The notes: a model not told the origin generated them from the letters alone. Counted from the first letter of the stretch, positions 33,579 through 47,039 are shown. The stretch: 64,000 nt of DNA from Edaphochlamys debaryana (GCA_016858145.1 JAEHOE010000020.1:930001-994000); one strand, 5' to 3'. Numbers and translations: made by a program.

Positions 33579-36500
33579 ATGGCCTCGCCGGGCGGCCGAG
33601 CTCCGCGACCACCCGCACCCGCGGGCGCCGCCTCCTCCGCCTCCGCGGCGCCCCCCGGCCAGCTGCTGGCGGAGCCGCCCCCCACAGTGGTGGTGGGACT
33701 CGACCTGGGGACGTGGGGCACGGGCGCAGCGTACGCCCGCGTGCCCTCGGGCGGCGGCATGGCGAGCAGCGCGAGCCGCGGCGCGAGCTCGGCTCAGGCC
33801 TCTGCGGCCCCGGCCCCAGCGCCGCGGTCGGGACTGAGTGCAATGGCGTCAGCGGCAGCTTCTGCGGGAGCGGCGGCGGTGGCGCGGCTGGTGGCGGCAG
33901 GGGCAGCGGCGGCGGCCGCGGCAGCGGGGACGAACCCTGCCGCCCCCGCTGCGTCGACCCTGCCGGCCGTGTTTCTGCACACGGGGTGGCCGGGCGCTCC
34001 CGAGGGCGCTGCGGGGCCCAAGACCCGCACTGCACTGCTGTACCGGGACCGGCACCTGGTGGGTGGGGAGGGGGTGGGGGGGAAAGGGGGGCAAGGGAGG
34101 GGAGTTGAGGGGAGGTAGGGGTCTGGAGCTGGAGCGCTTCCACGACCCACGCGCCGTCAGCCCCTCACCCCTCGCCCCATCCACCCAGACCCTCCTGCTG
34201 ACCCAGCCTCCCGAATCCTCACGCGATATCCCACTGCCCCGGGGCGCTCCCCCCCATCCCCGGCCCCAGGCGGAGTGGGGCTGGCCCGCCTGGCACCGCT
34301 GGGGCCGCCTCACGGAGCGCGCGCGCGGGAGCGGGCGGCCGAGGGCCACCTGCTTGTGGAGTCGTTCAAGGCCCTGGTGCAGCCGCCTGGCCCCCGGCAG
34401 CAGCAGGGGGAGAGGGGAGGCGGAGGGGGAGGGGGAGGGGGCACTGGAGGGGGAGGGGGCAACGGAGGGCTGGAGCTGTCGGCGGCGCTGCGGCCGGTGC
34501 TGCCGCGGGGGCTGGACGTGACTCAGGTGGGGACGTGCGGGAGCGGGTGGCGGACGGAGGGAAGCGAGGGCACAGCCGGCACTGTGCGTGAGCGGGCGGC
34601 GGGTGGGCAGCCGTGGGTGACTGCAAGCTGCCGAAGGACGCTAATTAGCAGGGCTGCACTGGGGCTGCACTGGGGACGCCAGGAGGAGCCTACTTGACGC
34701 TGCGCACCCCCCCTTCCCCTTCCCACCCCCAGGTCCTGGCCGACTACCTCACCGCCCTCAAGCGGTGAGGTCAAGCCGGGGGCCGGGGGCATTTCATGTG
34801 TTCTGCAACCCTCCTGGTCACTGCTACGCCTACCTGTCCTTAGCTGCCCGCTCTCCCCTACTCTTGATGAGGGCTTTTCCGCACCCCCCCTTGCGCCACC
34901 GCTTTCATCACCACGCACCAGGTACCTGCTCCCGATCATCCGGGCCCAGCTCGAGGGCCCCGCGGGTGACAGCGACAGCGGCAGCGACGGAGGGGGCGAC
35001 AGCGAGGATGGCAACGGCGGCGGCGGCGCGGGTGGAGCCCGGCCCCCGGGGTTCCGGCTGGACCCGGGCCGTGTGCTGTGGGTGCTTACGCTGCCCGCCA
35101 TGTGGGGGGAGGCGGCCAAGGCGAGGGTGCGTGAGGCGGCGTGGCGGGCAGGTGAGGCGGGGGCACCGGTTTCCGCCGGCCGGGGGGGGGGGGGGGGGGG
35201 TGCGCACGCTCCAAGCCCGCCGGATGCTGATCAGACTTCGTGGTCACGCCCGACCTCGCCCCCCTACCCGGCCCGTAACCACCCTTTCCCCTATATTCGC
35301 AGGCCTCATCCGCGCCCGCTCCTCCCACCTGCTGCTGCTGGCGCTGGAGCCCGAGGCAGCCGCCCTGGCGGCCAGCGCCCACCCGGCGGTGGGGGCGGCG
35401 GCGGCGGTGGGGGGCAGGGGTGGGACCGCGCTGCCGCTGCTGAGGCCGGGCCAGGTGAGCTGCTGCTGAGGTGCGCCTGCCCGAGCATGCCTGGCACCGG
35501 GTTAGCAATAGCCGGTAGCGCTGGTGAAGCACCTCTCCCCTCCCGCCTCAGTGCACAGCTGGTCCTCCACCCCCTTGCCCTCTTGCACCCTGCCAGGTGG
35601 TGCTGGTGGCGGACTGCGGGGGCGGCACCGTGGACGTCACCCTGCACGCCACACAGCTGGGGGCGGCGGCGGGGGCGGCGGGGGCGGCGGGGTTGGGGAC
35701 GGGGCGCACCCGCGTGGTGCTGCGGGAGGCGGCCGCGGGCGACGGTGAGCCTTGCTTTGACAGGGCGACACCATGCATGCACCTGCTTCGCATCGGGTTG
35801 ATGTCGTGCAGGCTTCGCCAGCCCTGCCCCTTGCCGCATGCTTTGCGCACAATCCCCGATGCTGATCTCAGGTCCCCATCCCTGTCCATCGACCCACCCA
35901 TGCCCCTTGCCGCTCGCCCCCCCTCCGTCAGGTGCCTGGGCGGGTGGCCGCTTCGTGGACGATGCGCTGTGGGGGGAGCTGGGGGCGGCGCTGGGGGAGG
36001 GGGCGTGGGGGCGCTGGCGGGGGGCGCAACCGGGGGACTGGACGTGGCTTCAGGACGGGTGAGGATGGAAGGGTGACGGGAGACGGCGTCAAGGCAACGA
36101 CGTACATGCCAGGGAGGGGTGGCCGACTGGAGGACGTGGGATGCCGGGAAGGGGCCTACCTGCAACGATGCACTGGGCCCTCATCTGCACATGCTTCTCA
36201 CCTGCAGGTGGGAGGCAGCCAAGCGCACCTGGGGCTGCCGGGGCCGCAGCAACGGCCTCACGCTGCCCCTTCCCGACAGCCTCCTGAGGGTAAGCCCGGT
36301 TGTTTCTTAGACCAATTGATCCATCCAGTTCCCACGAGGCCCCAAGTCCAGCCGTACAGCAAGAGAACCCACACACGGCGCACCCCACCGTGTCCCCTTG
36401 CCTGTACCCGCTGAGCCATGGTGCCCCTGAGCCCGAGGCCCCTTCCCCTTTCCCTACACTGCTGCCCCCTTCCTTCCCGCAGGAGCTGCAGGCCGTGCTC

Positions 36501-38251
36501 CCGGAGGCCGACGACGGCTCGGATAGCCCGGATGATGATGATGGGCCCTCCGATGACAGCGACGACGACGACAGCGGCGATGACGGAAGCCGCGCCGCCT
36601 CAACCGCCGCCGCTGGAGGCCTGGCGCTGGCCCCTGGTGGCGCGGGGTTGCGGCTGACGGCGGCGCTGCTGCGGCGGCGCGTGTTCGGTCCCGTGGTGGA
36701 GCGGGCGGTGGAGGTGGTGCGGCGCGTGGCGGCGGCGGGGGCTGCGCGGGGGCAGCCGCCCACGCAGGTGCGTGTGCTGGGTAGCTTGATTGGTAGCTGG
36801 TACAGCGTGATGGGGAGGGAAGCTGCATGGATGTTGGATGGGTGGCGGGCTCGGGGGACTCGGGGAATGGTGCGTGCCCAACACGCGTCCCTCGTATGGT
36901 ACATTGTACGCGTTCGCATGCAGGTGATGCTGACGGGCGGCTTCGCGGCGTCGCCGTTCCTCCAGCGCCGCTTCCGGCGGCTCTGCGCCGAGCTGCCAGC
37001 CGCCGCCGCCGCTGCCACCACCACCGCCGCCTCCGCCGCCGCCGCCGCCGCCATGCTCCCGCTGCCGCTGCTGCTCCCGGAGCACCCCGCGGCGGCGGTG
37101 GCGCAGGGTGCGGTGCTGTTCGGTCTGGACCCGGCGGCGGTGGCGGGTGTGCCGCCTGGGCCTGGGGGTGGCGGCCACAGTGCCGTGGGGCCCCGCGCAC
37201 GAGGCCAGCCTCCGTGACCGGGGCTTCCCCAACCGGGTGCGTGGGAGGGTGGGGGCCGGGGTTGCAGGGGTTGCCCCATCGGGTGCTGCAAATGATGGTT
37301 ACGCGGGCTTGAAGGTCCGAGTCTGCAAGCTGGGCGTGTGAACTGCGTGAGTGCGTGTGCACCGCGTCTGGCCGTGGCCGCAGGTGCGCAACGCGGACGA
37401 CAGCACTGAGTGCGCAGGTAAGTGGTGGGGTCTGAAGGGTAGACCGGAGGCGTGCAGCTCGCTTAGATGCGTGGGTCCCCCGGCTGCCCTTGAGCAGCAC
37501 TCGCGATCCCATGCTGCCCCCGCAGACGGCATGTTCGCGCCCCTGGTGGCTGTCGGGCAGCTGGTGGGGGCGGAGGAGGTGGTGGAGCGCTACTTCGCAC
37601 CCTTCGAGAGGTGAGCGCCGCGTGTATCAGTGGGAACGGTGTGGTGGGGCGTGGTAGATCGAGGGGTAGATGCAGGACTGAGGGCAGGTAGGAATGCCAA
37701 CACCTCCTCCGCACTCCCCGCCCCACACACCGGCACAGGTCCCAGGAGGAGATCGAGATCGTGCTGTACGGCAGCTCCAGTCCGGACGTGGCGTACCTGG
37801 CCGAGGCGGGCGTGCGGCGGCTGGGGCGCATGGTGCTGCGGCTGCCAGAGGGGTGGGCGGGCTGCGAGGAGGTACGGCAGTACGGCAGCTGGGGGTACCT
37901 GGTGCAGGTGAGAGCGGGCGGGGGCGGGGGCTTGGGGCAGGGGGCGGCGGGAGGATGGGCCGCAAAGGGCCACAGGGGCTCCTCCATTCCCACCGCGCAC
38001 ACCGCCTCCAATCCCCACTCTTCATCCAACGTCACCTCCCCTCCCTCATCCACCCCCCTCCTCCTGCTGAGTGCCCCTGATCCAACCCTTAATCCTCCGC
38101 CGCACCCCCCCCCTCCCCCACCCGGGCCCCCCCTCTCCAGGCCGAGCTGCGGTTCGGGAGCACCGAGGTGGCCCTGGAGGCACACCACCCCGGGTCGGGG
38201 GAGCGCGTGGGGACACGGGTGGCGTGGGAGGAGCTGGGGGCGGCCGAGTGA
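33579..38251 (+). CDS. Distant Hsp70-family ATPase, HSPA12-like
   Basis: Actin/Hsp70-fold ATPase. Seen in order: phosphate-1 motif VVVGLDLGTWGTGAAYARV at the N-terminus, DYLTALKRYLLPIIRAQLEG, VLWVLTLPAMWGEAAKARVR, LLLLALEPEAAALA, phosphate-2 motif VADCGGGTVDVT, an Asp/Ser-rich acidic stretch (36505-36590), the adenosine motif VMLTGGFAASPFLQ, HPAAAVAQGAVLFGL, and a C-terminal part with YGSSSPDVAYLAEAGV and AELRFGSTEVALEA. The order and the long inserts match the HSPA12 branch rather than canonical Hsp70; there is no substrate-binding lid or EEVD end. Exon 1 can end at 34058 or 34062. The second keeps one frame, but the first gives a more family-like AEWGWPAWHRW. The frame also changes near 37140 inside a GGC-rich run. 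The function in algae is unknown; ATP-dependent chaperone or regulator is the family expectation. Position-specific introns all use CAG acceptors. Confidence 0.78.
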
Positions 38252-38476
38252 TGACGCCGGGCAGAGACAAGGGTTGGGGCTGATTGGGGCGCAGGTTGGA
38301 GATGCCGCGCAGGATAGGAGGACTGGAAGGGGCGGAAGCAAGGCGATCGCGTGTTCACGGGCCTCACACCCACGGGTTGGGCGGGGCTGCCGAGGGCGGG
38401 CCGGATTCGTGGCGGCCTGCGGTCAGGGTGGTTGGCTGGGCGTTTTGTGCCTACGCGTTTAGAACAGCCTTATTCG

Positions 38477-38481
38477 TGTAA
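38477..38481 (+). terminator. Probable polyadenylation signal TGTAA of the Hsp70-like gene
   Basis: TGTAA is the usual polyadenylation signal of chlorophycean algae. This one lies 226 bases after the stop codon at 38249-38251, and about 320 bases before the next gene's start. Only the pentamer itself is evidence. Confidence 0.45.
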
Positions 38482-38799
38482 CTCTCGCCATGAGTGCATC
38501 CTGTGCGCCACCTGGAGCGGCAGGCCAGCATCGGCGAACGCTGGCCCGTAACGGCGAACGACAACGTCCAGTCACAGGCGGTTTCCTTCCAATGGCCTCG
38601 CAACTGTTCAACATACTACCGGCATACTTGTCTCACAGCAATTGATAGCAAGCTGACGTTGCCGCAAAATGAGGCTTGAACCACCGCTGCACGTCCTCTA
38701 CAATGTCAACGGGAGAACGTCTTAGACATCTATGCTATGGGACGCAACATTTCACTGCAGCCTAGTTTCAGTTGACCTGGCGAGGCGCCTCTTTCCGCG

Positions 38800-41700
38800 A
38801 TGACCAGCTGGCTCGCGTGTCTGGGCTTCGGCGTGGCCAAGGAGAGCACAAAGTCCACACCAGCAACGCCAAAGACACCGGCCAAAGCGCCGGAGCCACC
38901 AAAGCCGAAGAAGTAGGCTGCTCGCAGTGCACATCCCCCCGCCGACCTCCCGCTCCCCACGGCCGTCCGTCCCGGCGCCCCCGCCCTTGTCACTTGCCCC
39001 CCTCACGCGCCCCAATCTGCAGGCCCGACACCAACTGGCGGGAACTGCCAATACTCCAGCGCTATGAGCTGAAGAAGCGGATTGGCCGGGTGCGTGACTG
39101 CGTGTGCCAGGGGCTGCCGTCAAGGAATGCCCTTGCCAGCGCCCGGTCGCCAAAGCACCTTGCCGTGCCTCTTAGCCTCTCCCCCCGGACACGAGGGGCG
39201 CCCTTGGATGGAACCGAATAGATGGCCCCCTAACGCGTTCCCCTCCCTCTGCGCCCAATCTCTATCCGCAGGGTGGTTTCTCAGAGGTGCGGCGTGTAGG
39301 TCCCAAGGCAGGGCCCCCCCAAGTTCTGGGCCCACCTGGGCATCGCAAGCAGAATCCTCAGCCCTGATTCGTAGAGGGGGCTGCACATGAATCATCTGTT
39401 GCAGCCTTTCCGTCGTACCAGGTTTCATTGCACGAGGCGGTGCCGGTTACGGTTTCGGTTACCATCAATAGGGCCCCAGTTGTCCCCCCTCCCACGCCCT
39501 CTTTGCGCCCGTGCCCTCCCCACCCGCCCCCAGTATCCCATCTCTGACCCTCGACATCTCCTCTGTCTGTGTGCAGGTGTGGCTGGCGGAGCACAGGAAG
39601 ACGGGGCAGCAGGTGGCAATCAAAGCGGTGCAGCTGTCGCACCACGATCTGGATCCGGACGAGGTGGGTTGGGTTGGGAAGGACAGATCTGGATCCTGTC
39701 CAGCAGATCTTGGCCGGATCCAGTTCTCATGAGCGCCCTCGACGGAGACCCTGTGTGCTGCGCCTGCCCCTCAGGTGGCCAACCTGCTTGCTGAGGCCAA
39801 GCTCCTCTCCCACCTGGTGGGGACTGGGGGGGAGGGAAAGGGAAGTATTACGAGCGTCTTAGGGAGGGGAGGGGGTGGACGGGCGGCAGGGAGCAAGGGC
39901 AGAATTCCTATTGCTTGAAGAAAAGGGACGGTTTACAGGGGTGGGAGGGCGGACAGGTTCCCACTGCGCCCGAATCCCCCTACCTTCCCCTCCCACCCCC
40001 ACCCCCGCCACCAGGACTGCGTGTACCTGCCCAAGTGCCACGAGTACACCTCCACGAAGGACTGGCTGGTGCTGGTGCTCGAGTACCTGGCGGGGGTGGG
40101 TGGCTTGGAATTGGGATCCGGGGACCTGGGATCTGGGATCAGGATCTTGGATCCAGAACAGTAGGAAGCGAGGGACATTGCATAGGGGACTGGCTGTTGC
40201 TGGTGCTTAAGCGAGTAGCTGGCGGGGGTGAGCTGAGCACGGGTTTACCGGGACACAGGCGAGCTCTATGGAGGGGGCAATGTGCTCGATCGTCCGGATG
40301 GGGAGGCCATGGATGGGGAGGCGGCGGGGAGGCGTTGGGGAGTCGATGGGGACCTGGGGAGCCAGGTCGGCTGCATGCATGCCGGTTCCCGCGTCCCCAC
40401 CCTTCCTGCCTCAGCTCCCGCTTCTTCTCTGCTGCGCATGTATGAGCAGGGTGAGATGTTTGAGCACATCACAAAGCTCAAGCGCTACGACGAGGCGATG
40501 GCGGCCAAGCTGTTTGCGCAGGTGCGAGGGAAGGGGAGCAGTGTTACTGCACGGCTCGGTTGCTTGCGGGCAAGACGGCATGCCTTGCGCAAGGGTGCGG
40601 GCCATGGGGTCGGTGTCACGCAAGTTACTACATCCTACCGTCCTTTGCCGTACACCCGCAGATCGTGTCGGCCGTGTCGTATCTGCACAACCTCAACATC
40701 GTACACCGTGATATCAAGCCGGAGAACGTGTGAGCGCAGCTGGGGGGGCACGCCCAGGAGCAGGCTGCTGTCTCGATGCTGACCGGTTCCCTAGTACCTA
40801 TTATTGGGGGACGGGGAAGGGCACGCCCAGAAGCCCTGTTCATCATTGACCCGCGGCGGAAGGGGCTGCCAGCAGGGTCCCAAAGCCACAACGTGCCCCG
40901 CCCTGCCACTTGTCCCGGCCATGGTCCAGGATGTTCGTCACGCCGGTGGAGGAGTGCGAGGCGGCCGAGCGGCCACTCAAAATCAAGGTGATTGTTCTTC
41001 ACGGCTGGAAGAGCCCGGAGGACTTTTTTTGTTTTGGTACCTTTCTGGTACTTGGGGGCGCCGGCTATCCTCGTGCTTGGAGGCAGGAGGCTTGGGAGGC
41101 TTAATGCTGAGGTTCTGGCAAGCGCAACCCTGTCCATTTGGTAGGGTGTTCTATACCCTCCCCGCCCGCCGCATGCCCCACCTCTCGCCTGTGGCCTCTA
41201 CCCCTGCCCTGCCCCCGACAATCCCTTGTCCCCGCCACCCGCCACTCTCTCGCCTCTCAGATCATTGACCTGGGCCTCAGCGCCAAGCTCGACCCCAAGA
41301 AGGTGAGCCCGCACTCGTACCGCCTTCCGGCTAAAGCAACCGACTGTGGGCCCACGGGCTGCCCTCGCTGCCTTGCGCCACGTACCACTCTTGTGCCTTT
41401 GCCTCCCCTGAGCATCTATCCCCGTCCACCCGCTGCGTGCCCTGCTGTGCGCCCCCTCCCCCCCTCCGCAGCCTACGACGGGGCTCGTGGGGACGCCCGG
41501 TTTCCTGGCGCCGGGTGAGCGGGGTGGGCCGCTATGTAGCAGGCCTGACGAGTACGGCAGTGCCAAGCCGTGTCCATTTTAGCCGGCCAACCGCACTTCC
41601 ATTGCCCTGCACCACTGGGCTCTCTTGGCGGGCGAGGGCGGGGCGTGGGACGTGCGTGGTCCCTGCTAATCTGGCGTGCGGTTCTATGCGGCCCCTGTCT

Positions 41701-44268
41701 GCTGCTGCCCTACCTTTCCCCAATCTTCTCGCAGAGGTGTGGCGTAACCGGCCGCACACGGTGAGGCCGCAGTCCATGGGCATGCCGTTGCAGGGTCGGT
41801 CCACAGGGACGCCGGCGATTTGTCAAAAGGGTTAGAAAGGGCAGATCGCACTAGGGGGTCGCCCACCCGCCCGCCCGCCCGGACGTTGAAGCCCGCTCCC
41901 AAACGACCTCCCACCACAGCCCGCTCTCGACGTGTACGCCCTTGGCGTGGTGCTGTTCGTCATGCTCACGGGTAGGTGAGGGGGGGGGGTATAGGGGACG
42001 GGGTCAGTTTAGTCAGTTGCAGGGGCCCACATGCAACGTTGTCAGGGTCGCGTTGGAAGCTGGTGAGGAAGGGCGTTTGGTGAGGGGAATTGGTGGATCG
42101 GGTGGTGCACGCAAGGCGATGAGAGGACGCGTCCCTGGCGTTTGGCCACAGGGCGCAACCCGCACAGCGGAGCAGACCTCCGCACCATGGCGTACATCAA
42201 GAAGTGGGTCTTGTGGGCGCCGTACCATGTCCTGTCGTACGTTGCTGGGCTGTGGCTGTACTTAGCCGTTTATTTGCCCAATGTCGTGCTGCGTCGTGCT
42301 TAGTGATGTCGACCATGACCCAACCCGCTCCCTGCTAAACCCTGTCCGGCCCTCCAGGCCCATTCGTGAGGCGCCTGGGCTCCAGGACGAGCGGTGAGCG
42401 CCGAGCTGCGTTGTGTGCCCCGGACCCCCTCTTTAGCGCTGGCCAACAAAACCGCTGCCCTCCCTTCTGCTCCGCCCCTACCTGCAGCTTCCAGTCGCTT
42501 TCTCAGCCCGCGCGCGAGCTGTGTCTTGCCATGATGGCGGACAGCCCCAAGGACCGGCCCACGTGCCTCGAGGTGCTGCGGCACCCCTTCATTGCGGCGG
42601 TGGATTCCAACATGGACGCACACCGGGAGATGGGGGACGTGGTGCGGCGGAGGATGCGGGACTTGGCAAAGCTCAGGTATGGGCAGGCAGGATCCTGGGG
42701 GGGCATTCTAGCTTGGGTAGGGGCGACGACCGTGCCCACATGGCCCTCTTCGAGTTGATCTGACTTCTGCCCCGCCCGTCACCCCGCCGTTGCCCAGGCG
42801 GCTGCACGGCCTCCGCTACGCCATGCACGCGCACCGGCCAGAGGGCACCGACGACAAGGCGTTCCTCGAGGTGCTCGACAGGCGGAGGCTGAGGCTCAAA
42901 AAGTGGGTGGGGCGGCGGGCGGGAGGGGACGGAGGGCGCATCAAGAAGTGCATGATCCCTGTACCCCGTCCTCCGGCGCACGCCGTGTACCCATGCATCC
43001 TCTTGATTATTTCTCCGCCCCGGCCTTTGGGCATAGTCATAGCTTGGCCTGAACGCCCCCTTCCCCCCCAACCCCCAACCCCCCCAGCGAGGCCGCCCTG
43101 TGCGCCCACGACTCGGGCTCGGGCGCGGGCCGCGAGCGCCTGCTGCAGCATCTGCTGGGGCCCGACAGCCTGGGACCCACCTCGTCAAACGTGGGCGCGG
43201 CCAGCCCCGGCGGCACCGGCTCGCCGCGCGGCCTGCTGTCGCAGTACTCGTTGTATCGCGCATTCGCGGACGACGCCGCGGATCGCAAGGGCAGCGCGCC
43301 CAGCTCCTGCTGCGGAACGCCTGTGAGGCAGAGCGCGGACGGAACGGTCGCGGGCGCAATTGGCGGTGGTCGCCGGATAAGCGGAAGTGGCGCGATCAGC
43401 CGCGGCGCGAGCAGCCGCGGCACCAGCAATGCGGGCGCGGGCGGGCTTCCGGGCTTGGCAGGAGCTGGGGCGTGGTCGAACTATAGCCAAAGCAACAGCC
43501 AGGGCCAGCTCATGGCGCCTCCATCGCAGCAGCAGCAGGTGCAGCAGCAGCAGCAGCAGGTGCAGCAGCAGCAGCAGCTGATTCCGCAGGTTGTGGACAA
43601 GCTCGCGCTCATCTCGGCGCTCCCCGAGATGGCTCGCAGCAACACGCAGCCCGCTATGAAGCTAGCGGGCTCCAGTCGCTTCATGGACGGCGGTCGCGCG
43701 GACTCGAACCGCGAGCTGTCGCCCGTGCACTCGGGGGACGCAACGCTGGCGGCAGCGGAGGAGGAGGTGGTTCAGAGGTGGGTGTGCGATGCCGGGGCTA
43801 GGCGGTACCTCGAGGGACATGAGGTGGCGATGGAGACCACGCCAGAGGGGGCACAAGACGATCTTTGGGAGGGCCGCAACCCCATGCACCGCCTCTCTGG
43901 TCTCTCCATTCCCCCTCCTCCTCAGGGGCTGGTCCGCCTCCCCCATGAGCTACGAGGCGCTCCAGCACCGGGACGCCCTCATTGAGAGCCTGGCGCCGGG
44001 GGCGGGGGCGGGGGCGGGGGCGGGGCCGGGGTCGCGCAGTCACTCCATGCTGCGCTGTGGCACAGGCAGCCGCCCGGCGCCACCACAGGAACAGCCACAG
44101 CCGCCGCAGCAGCTGCAGGGGCCGCAACAACAACCACAACAGCAGCAGCAGCAACAGCGACAGCAGCAACAGGAGCCACAGCCACCGTGCGGACCACCAC
44201 GGGGCACAGCAGAGCAGGGCGTGGGCCTCGAGCTGGAGCGTGGCCCTGCTTTCGAAGGGCAAGGATAG
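38800..44268 (+). CDS. Ser/Thr protein kinase C, third and most diverged paralogue
   Basis: Starts MTSWLACLGFGVAK (exon 1 38800-38912), then PDTNWRELPILQRYELKKR as in A and B. Kinase motifs: RIGRGGFSE split by an extra intron from VWLAEHRKTGQQVAIKAV, VANLLAEAKLLSHL, DCVYLPKCHEY, LVLEYLAG, HNLNIVHRDIKPEN, LKIKIIDLGLSAKL (DLG), LVGTPGFLAPE, DVYALGVVLF. The HRD exon is also split after PEN, unlike A and B. The tail is longer, with Gly/Ala/Ser stretches, two Gln runs (43535-43580 and 44130-44180) and the shared motifs VDKLALISALPEMARS and SPMSYEALQHRDALIE. The exons at 42487-42905 are almost identical at DNA level to those of A and B, while the N-lobe is clearly diverged, which points to local gene conversion. 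No EF hands. The phase of the junction after RLRLK is uncertain. Confidence 0.85.
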
Positions 44269-47039
44269 GTGAGATTGTTTGGCGGAGGCCAATCGGGGAG
44301 CACGAGGCAGCGGAGGCTCACACCGGGGAGAGGTGCAGTTACGCGCGGTGCACAGGACCTACGGTAGCTGGGATAGCTTGCAGTGTCTTGAGTGGATGTA
44401 CGTGGCAGGCCTATCAGAAAGAGGTGAAGATGGGGGCATGGGGTTAGACTGCTGAGACCATTTGGGTAGAGTACTGTCAGGCTGCGGCAGGCAATGTCAG
44501 GGTGGCGGCTGCATGGCTGACTGCTGTCTGGGTGCCCGGGGTAATGATCCCACAAGACACAGGCTGTTGGCCGGACTCTTGATTTGTGGCCAGGGAAGGT
44601 AGATAGCTTTTGTGGAGCGGTAGGTCTCATGGTGGTCAAAAGTTGAAGTAGCTTTGTTGTGATGGGGGTGCTGCTGCTTTGTGCAAACATGCATGCAGTC
44701 CCTTCGAGGCCCTCCCCAGCCCCTCCCTCCCGCCCTACCAGTACCATGACAACCCCATGAGCCCTCGGCCTGGCTGCCGCCTGCCGCAGCCTGGGCCCCC
44801 TCGAGTCCCGGGGACAAGCCACGTCCGCACACACTTCACAGCTTCCCACCGCGAGCCCCTTAAACACACTCCACAGCCATTGGTTCGCGTGTTCCCACCC
44901 TTGGGTATCACTAACCACACTTCACAGCAGCCATCCACAAACTTCGTGGCCGTTAAATGCCCGAGGGACCGGCCCCCATCTCAACCCGTGGTCATGGAAC
45001 CCTCTCCTCCCAGCTCCCCGCCGCCTTTCACCCCCACAAGCCTTCAGCGCTATATGCCTACCCACGCTGACTCACCTCCACACTCACTTGCGCAAGCCTT
45101 CCTCCTCTAGCTCCCGTCGTCCCGCCGTCAACACCCTTTCGTTCCCCTGCCGGCTGACACCCTCCCACCTTGAACCCAGAACGCCCTAAAGCCTCAAGTG
45201 TCTTGCGCCCCCCCCCCCGCAACGACGGTGACGTCCTGCACACGTATCCTGGTAATCCCATCTTACCCAGACGCCCCTCAGCCCCAAGTGACGCGCCCCC
45301 TGCATTGGTCCTTCACGGCGGCAGGTCAACGTCACAGGGATTGGTTCCAGAGGAGGCGCTCTTTTGATGGGCGCGGCGGATGCCCATCTGACACCGAAGG
45401 TACGGAGGTGACAGAGATCTTGACAGAGCCAGGCGGGGCGGGTCGCGGGGCAGGGCGGGTCGCGGGGCGAGGCGGGTCCACCCGCACGGTCCTCGGCTGC
45501 CCCCGGCCCCTCCACCAAGCATCACCAGGCGACATCCCGCCTAGGCGAAGCGCCACGACATAGCCTCCCCCAAGCCCGAGCTGGCGCTGTCGGCAATCAA
45601 CTCGGGCCCGCGAGCGAGGGATGTTGCGAGTCCAATTGAACGGGTCGCCTAAGTTGCCTGGATCGCCCTAATCGTTGAGGTTTCAACGAACGTCGGTGTG
45701 CTTGCACGGGAGACGTTCGCGGGTTGCGCATTGTGCACGCTTGCATCGAGGTTTCCCGCGAGTCCCGCCCCGAGGTCGCTTTACTCAGAGCTATCCCCCC
45801 AGAACTGCCCACATCATATCATAGGCATGCCCGTCGGTCTGACATACGGTATAAACTAGACAGCGGCGGCCAGGGTGCACATCGGCATGCACCGGGTGTA
45901 CCCTCCTCGCAAGCCAGCTATTCCACCGGCAAACTAACCTACGACACACTGATTGCATACTGGAAGCCTTGTGGCGCGTGCAAACTTTAGTGCAGTGCCG
46001 CAACTTTTGGCACCATCCAGCACCCCTCGACGGCGCCATGCTCGGAACGCGTGCCGTCAGGCCCCTGACAAGAGGGGCGCCTGCCTCCCGCCTCCCCCGC
46101 TGGACCAATTTCATCGTGATGTCCGATAGAGAGGTGGAAGGCTCCATGCGGCCCGCATTCAAAAGGCGTCAGCTGGCAGGATCAGCCAGGGCCCACGGTC
46201 GTTCAAGGTTGGTGACTGCGGCAACTCTACGGAAGGGCAGGGGTGTGGACAGGTCACAGAAAGCGCTCGGAGGGGGGAGGGTTGGTGCCCCGCTGCCAGC
46301 AGCTCCCCTGTGTCCCCACCCTGTGTCCCCGCCCGCCCTCCCCCCCCCGTTAGCCGGCTCCCCGGTCTCCCGCCCCCCCTGCCCACCCGAAGCCCTCTTA
46401 CCCTCCTCCGGCCCCCTTATCCCACGCCCCCCACCACAAACGCTCAGTCGGGGGGCGGACTTCGAAGCGATGGCGCCGCAGCCCTCCTCAGCAGCCCCCC
46501 CAGGCCGCACCTGCGACCCACGGGGCCGTTCGCTGCCTTTCCCCAACGGCCGCAGCCGCGCGCCGCCCGGCCTCGAGGCTCCCCGAGGCAGCAATCACGA
46601 CTTCGCAGCTTCTGCACCACACACTGCGATATCATCGCTGATGACCAGCGCAGCTAGGCGCAGCCTCTAGCGACTCCCCCGATGCCGCGGCAGATGCGGC
46701 GCGAGTCGCGACGTCGGGCGCGGCGGGGCCTTGGCAGCCCGACCTGGAGAGCAGCGCCGGCGTCAAGCGGCCATCGGGCCGGCGTGGCGCGGTGCACGCA
46801 GAGCGCAACCCAACGCAAACACGCCTGAGCTACGTAAGCTGCTGCGTGCATAGCTATACTGCGCACGCGCTCGCTTGCGCTCCACACCGCTCCGTCCACA
46901 CCTCTTGCCGCGCTGCGCGCGAGAGCTCCCTCGCTGCCCCGGGAGTCCCTATAAAGCCTCTACATAACAACCGACTCAGACGCACAGCCGCAGCCGCAGC
47001 CGCAGCCCTCTCTCGCGGCGCCAGCCGGCTCGCCGCGAC
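44269..47039. other. Intergenic region, no gene recognised
   Basis: About 2.8 kb between kinase C and the Ca2+-ATPase. The right end is the ATPase promoter and 5' UTR. A short G+C tandem run (gcggggcgggtcgcgggg) occurs at 45434-45480. Open frames here (for example 45969-46670) are Arg/Pro-rich and carry no motif. The segment 45780-45990 is less GC-rich than its surroundings but otherwise unremarkable. Confidence 0.45.
46950..46956 (+). promoter_or_regulatory. TATA box of the Ca2+-ATPase gene
   Basis: TATAAAG, 90 bases upstream of the ATG at 47040, in otherwise GC-rich sequence. A start site about 25-35 bases downstream (near 46980, ccgactcagac) would leave a 5' UTR of roughly 60 bases. Position and consensus are the only evidence. 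Confidence 0.6.
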
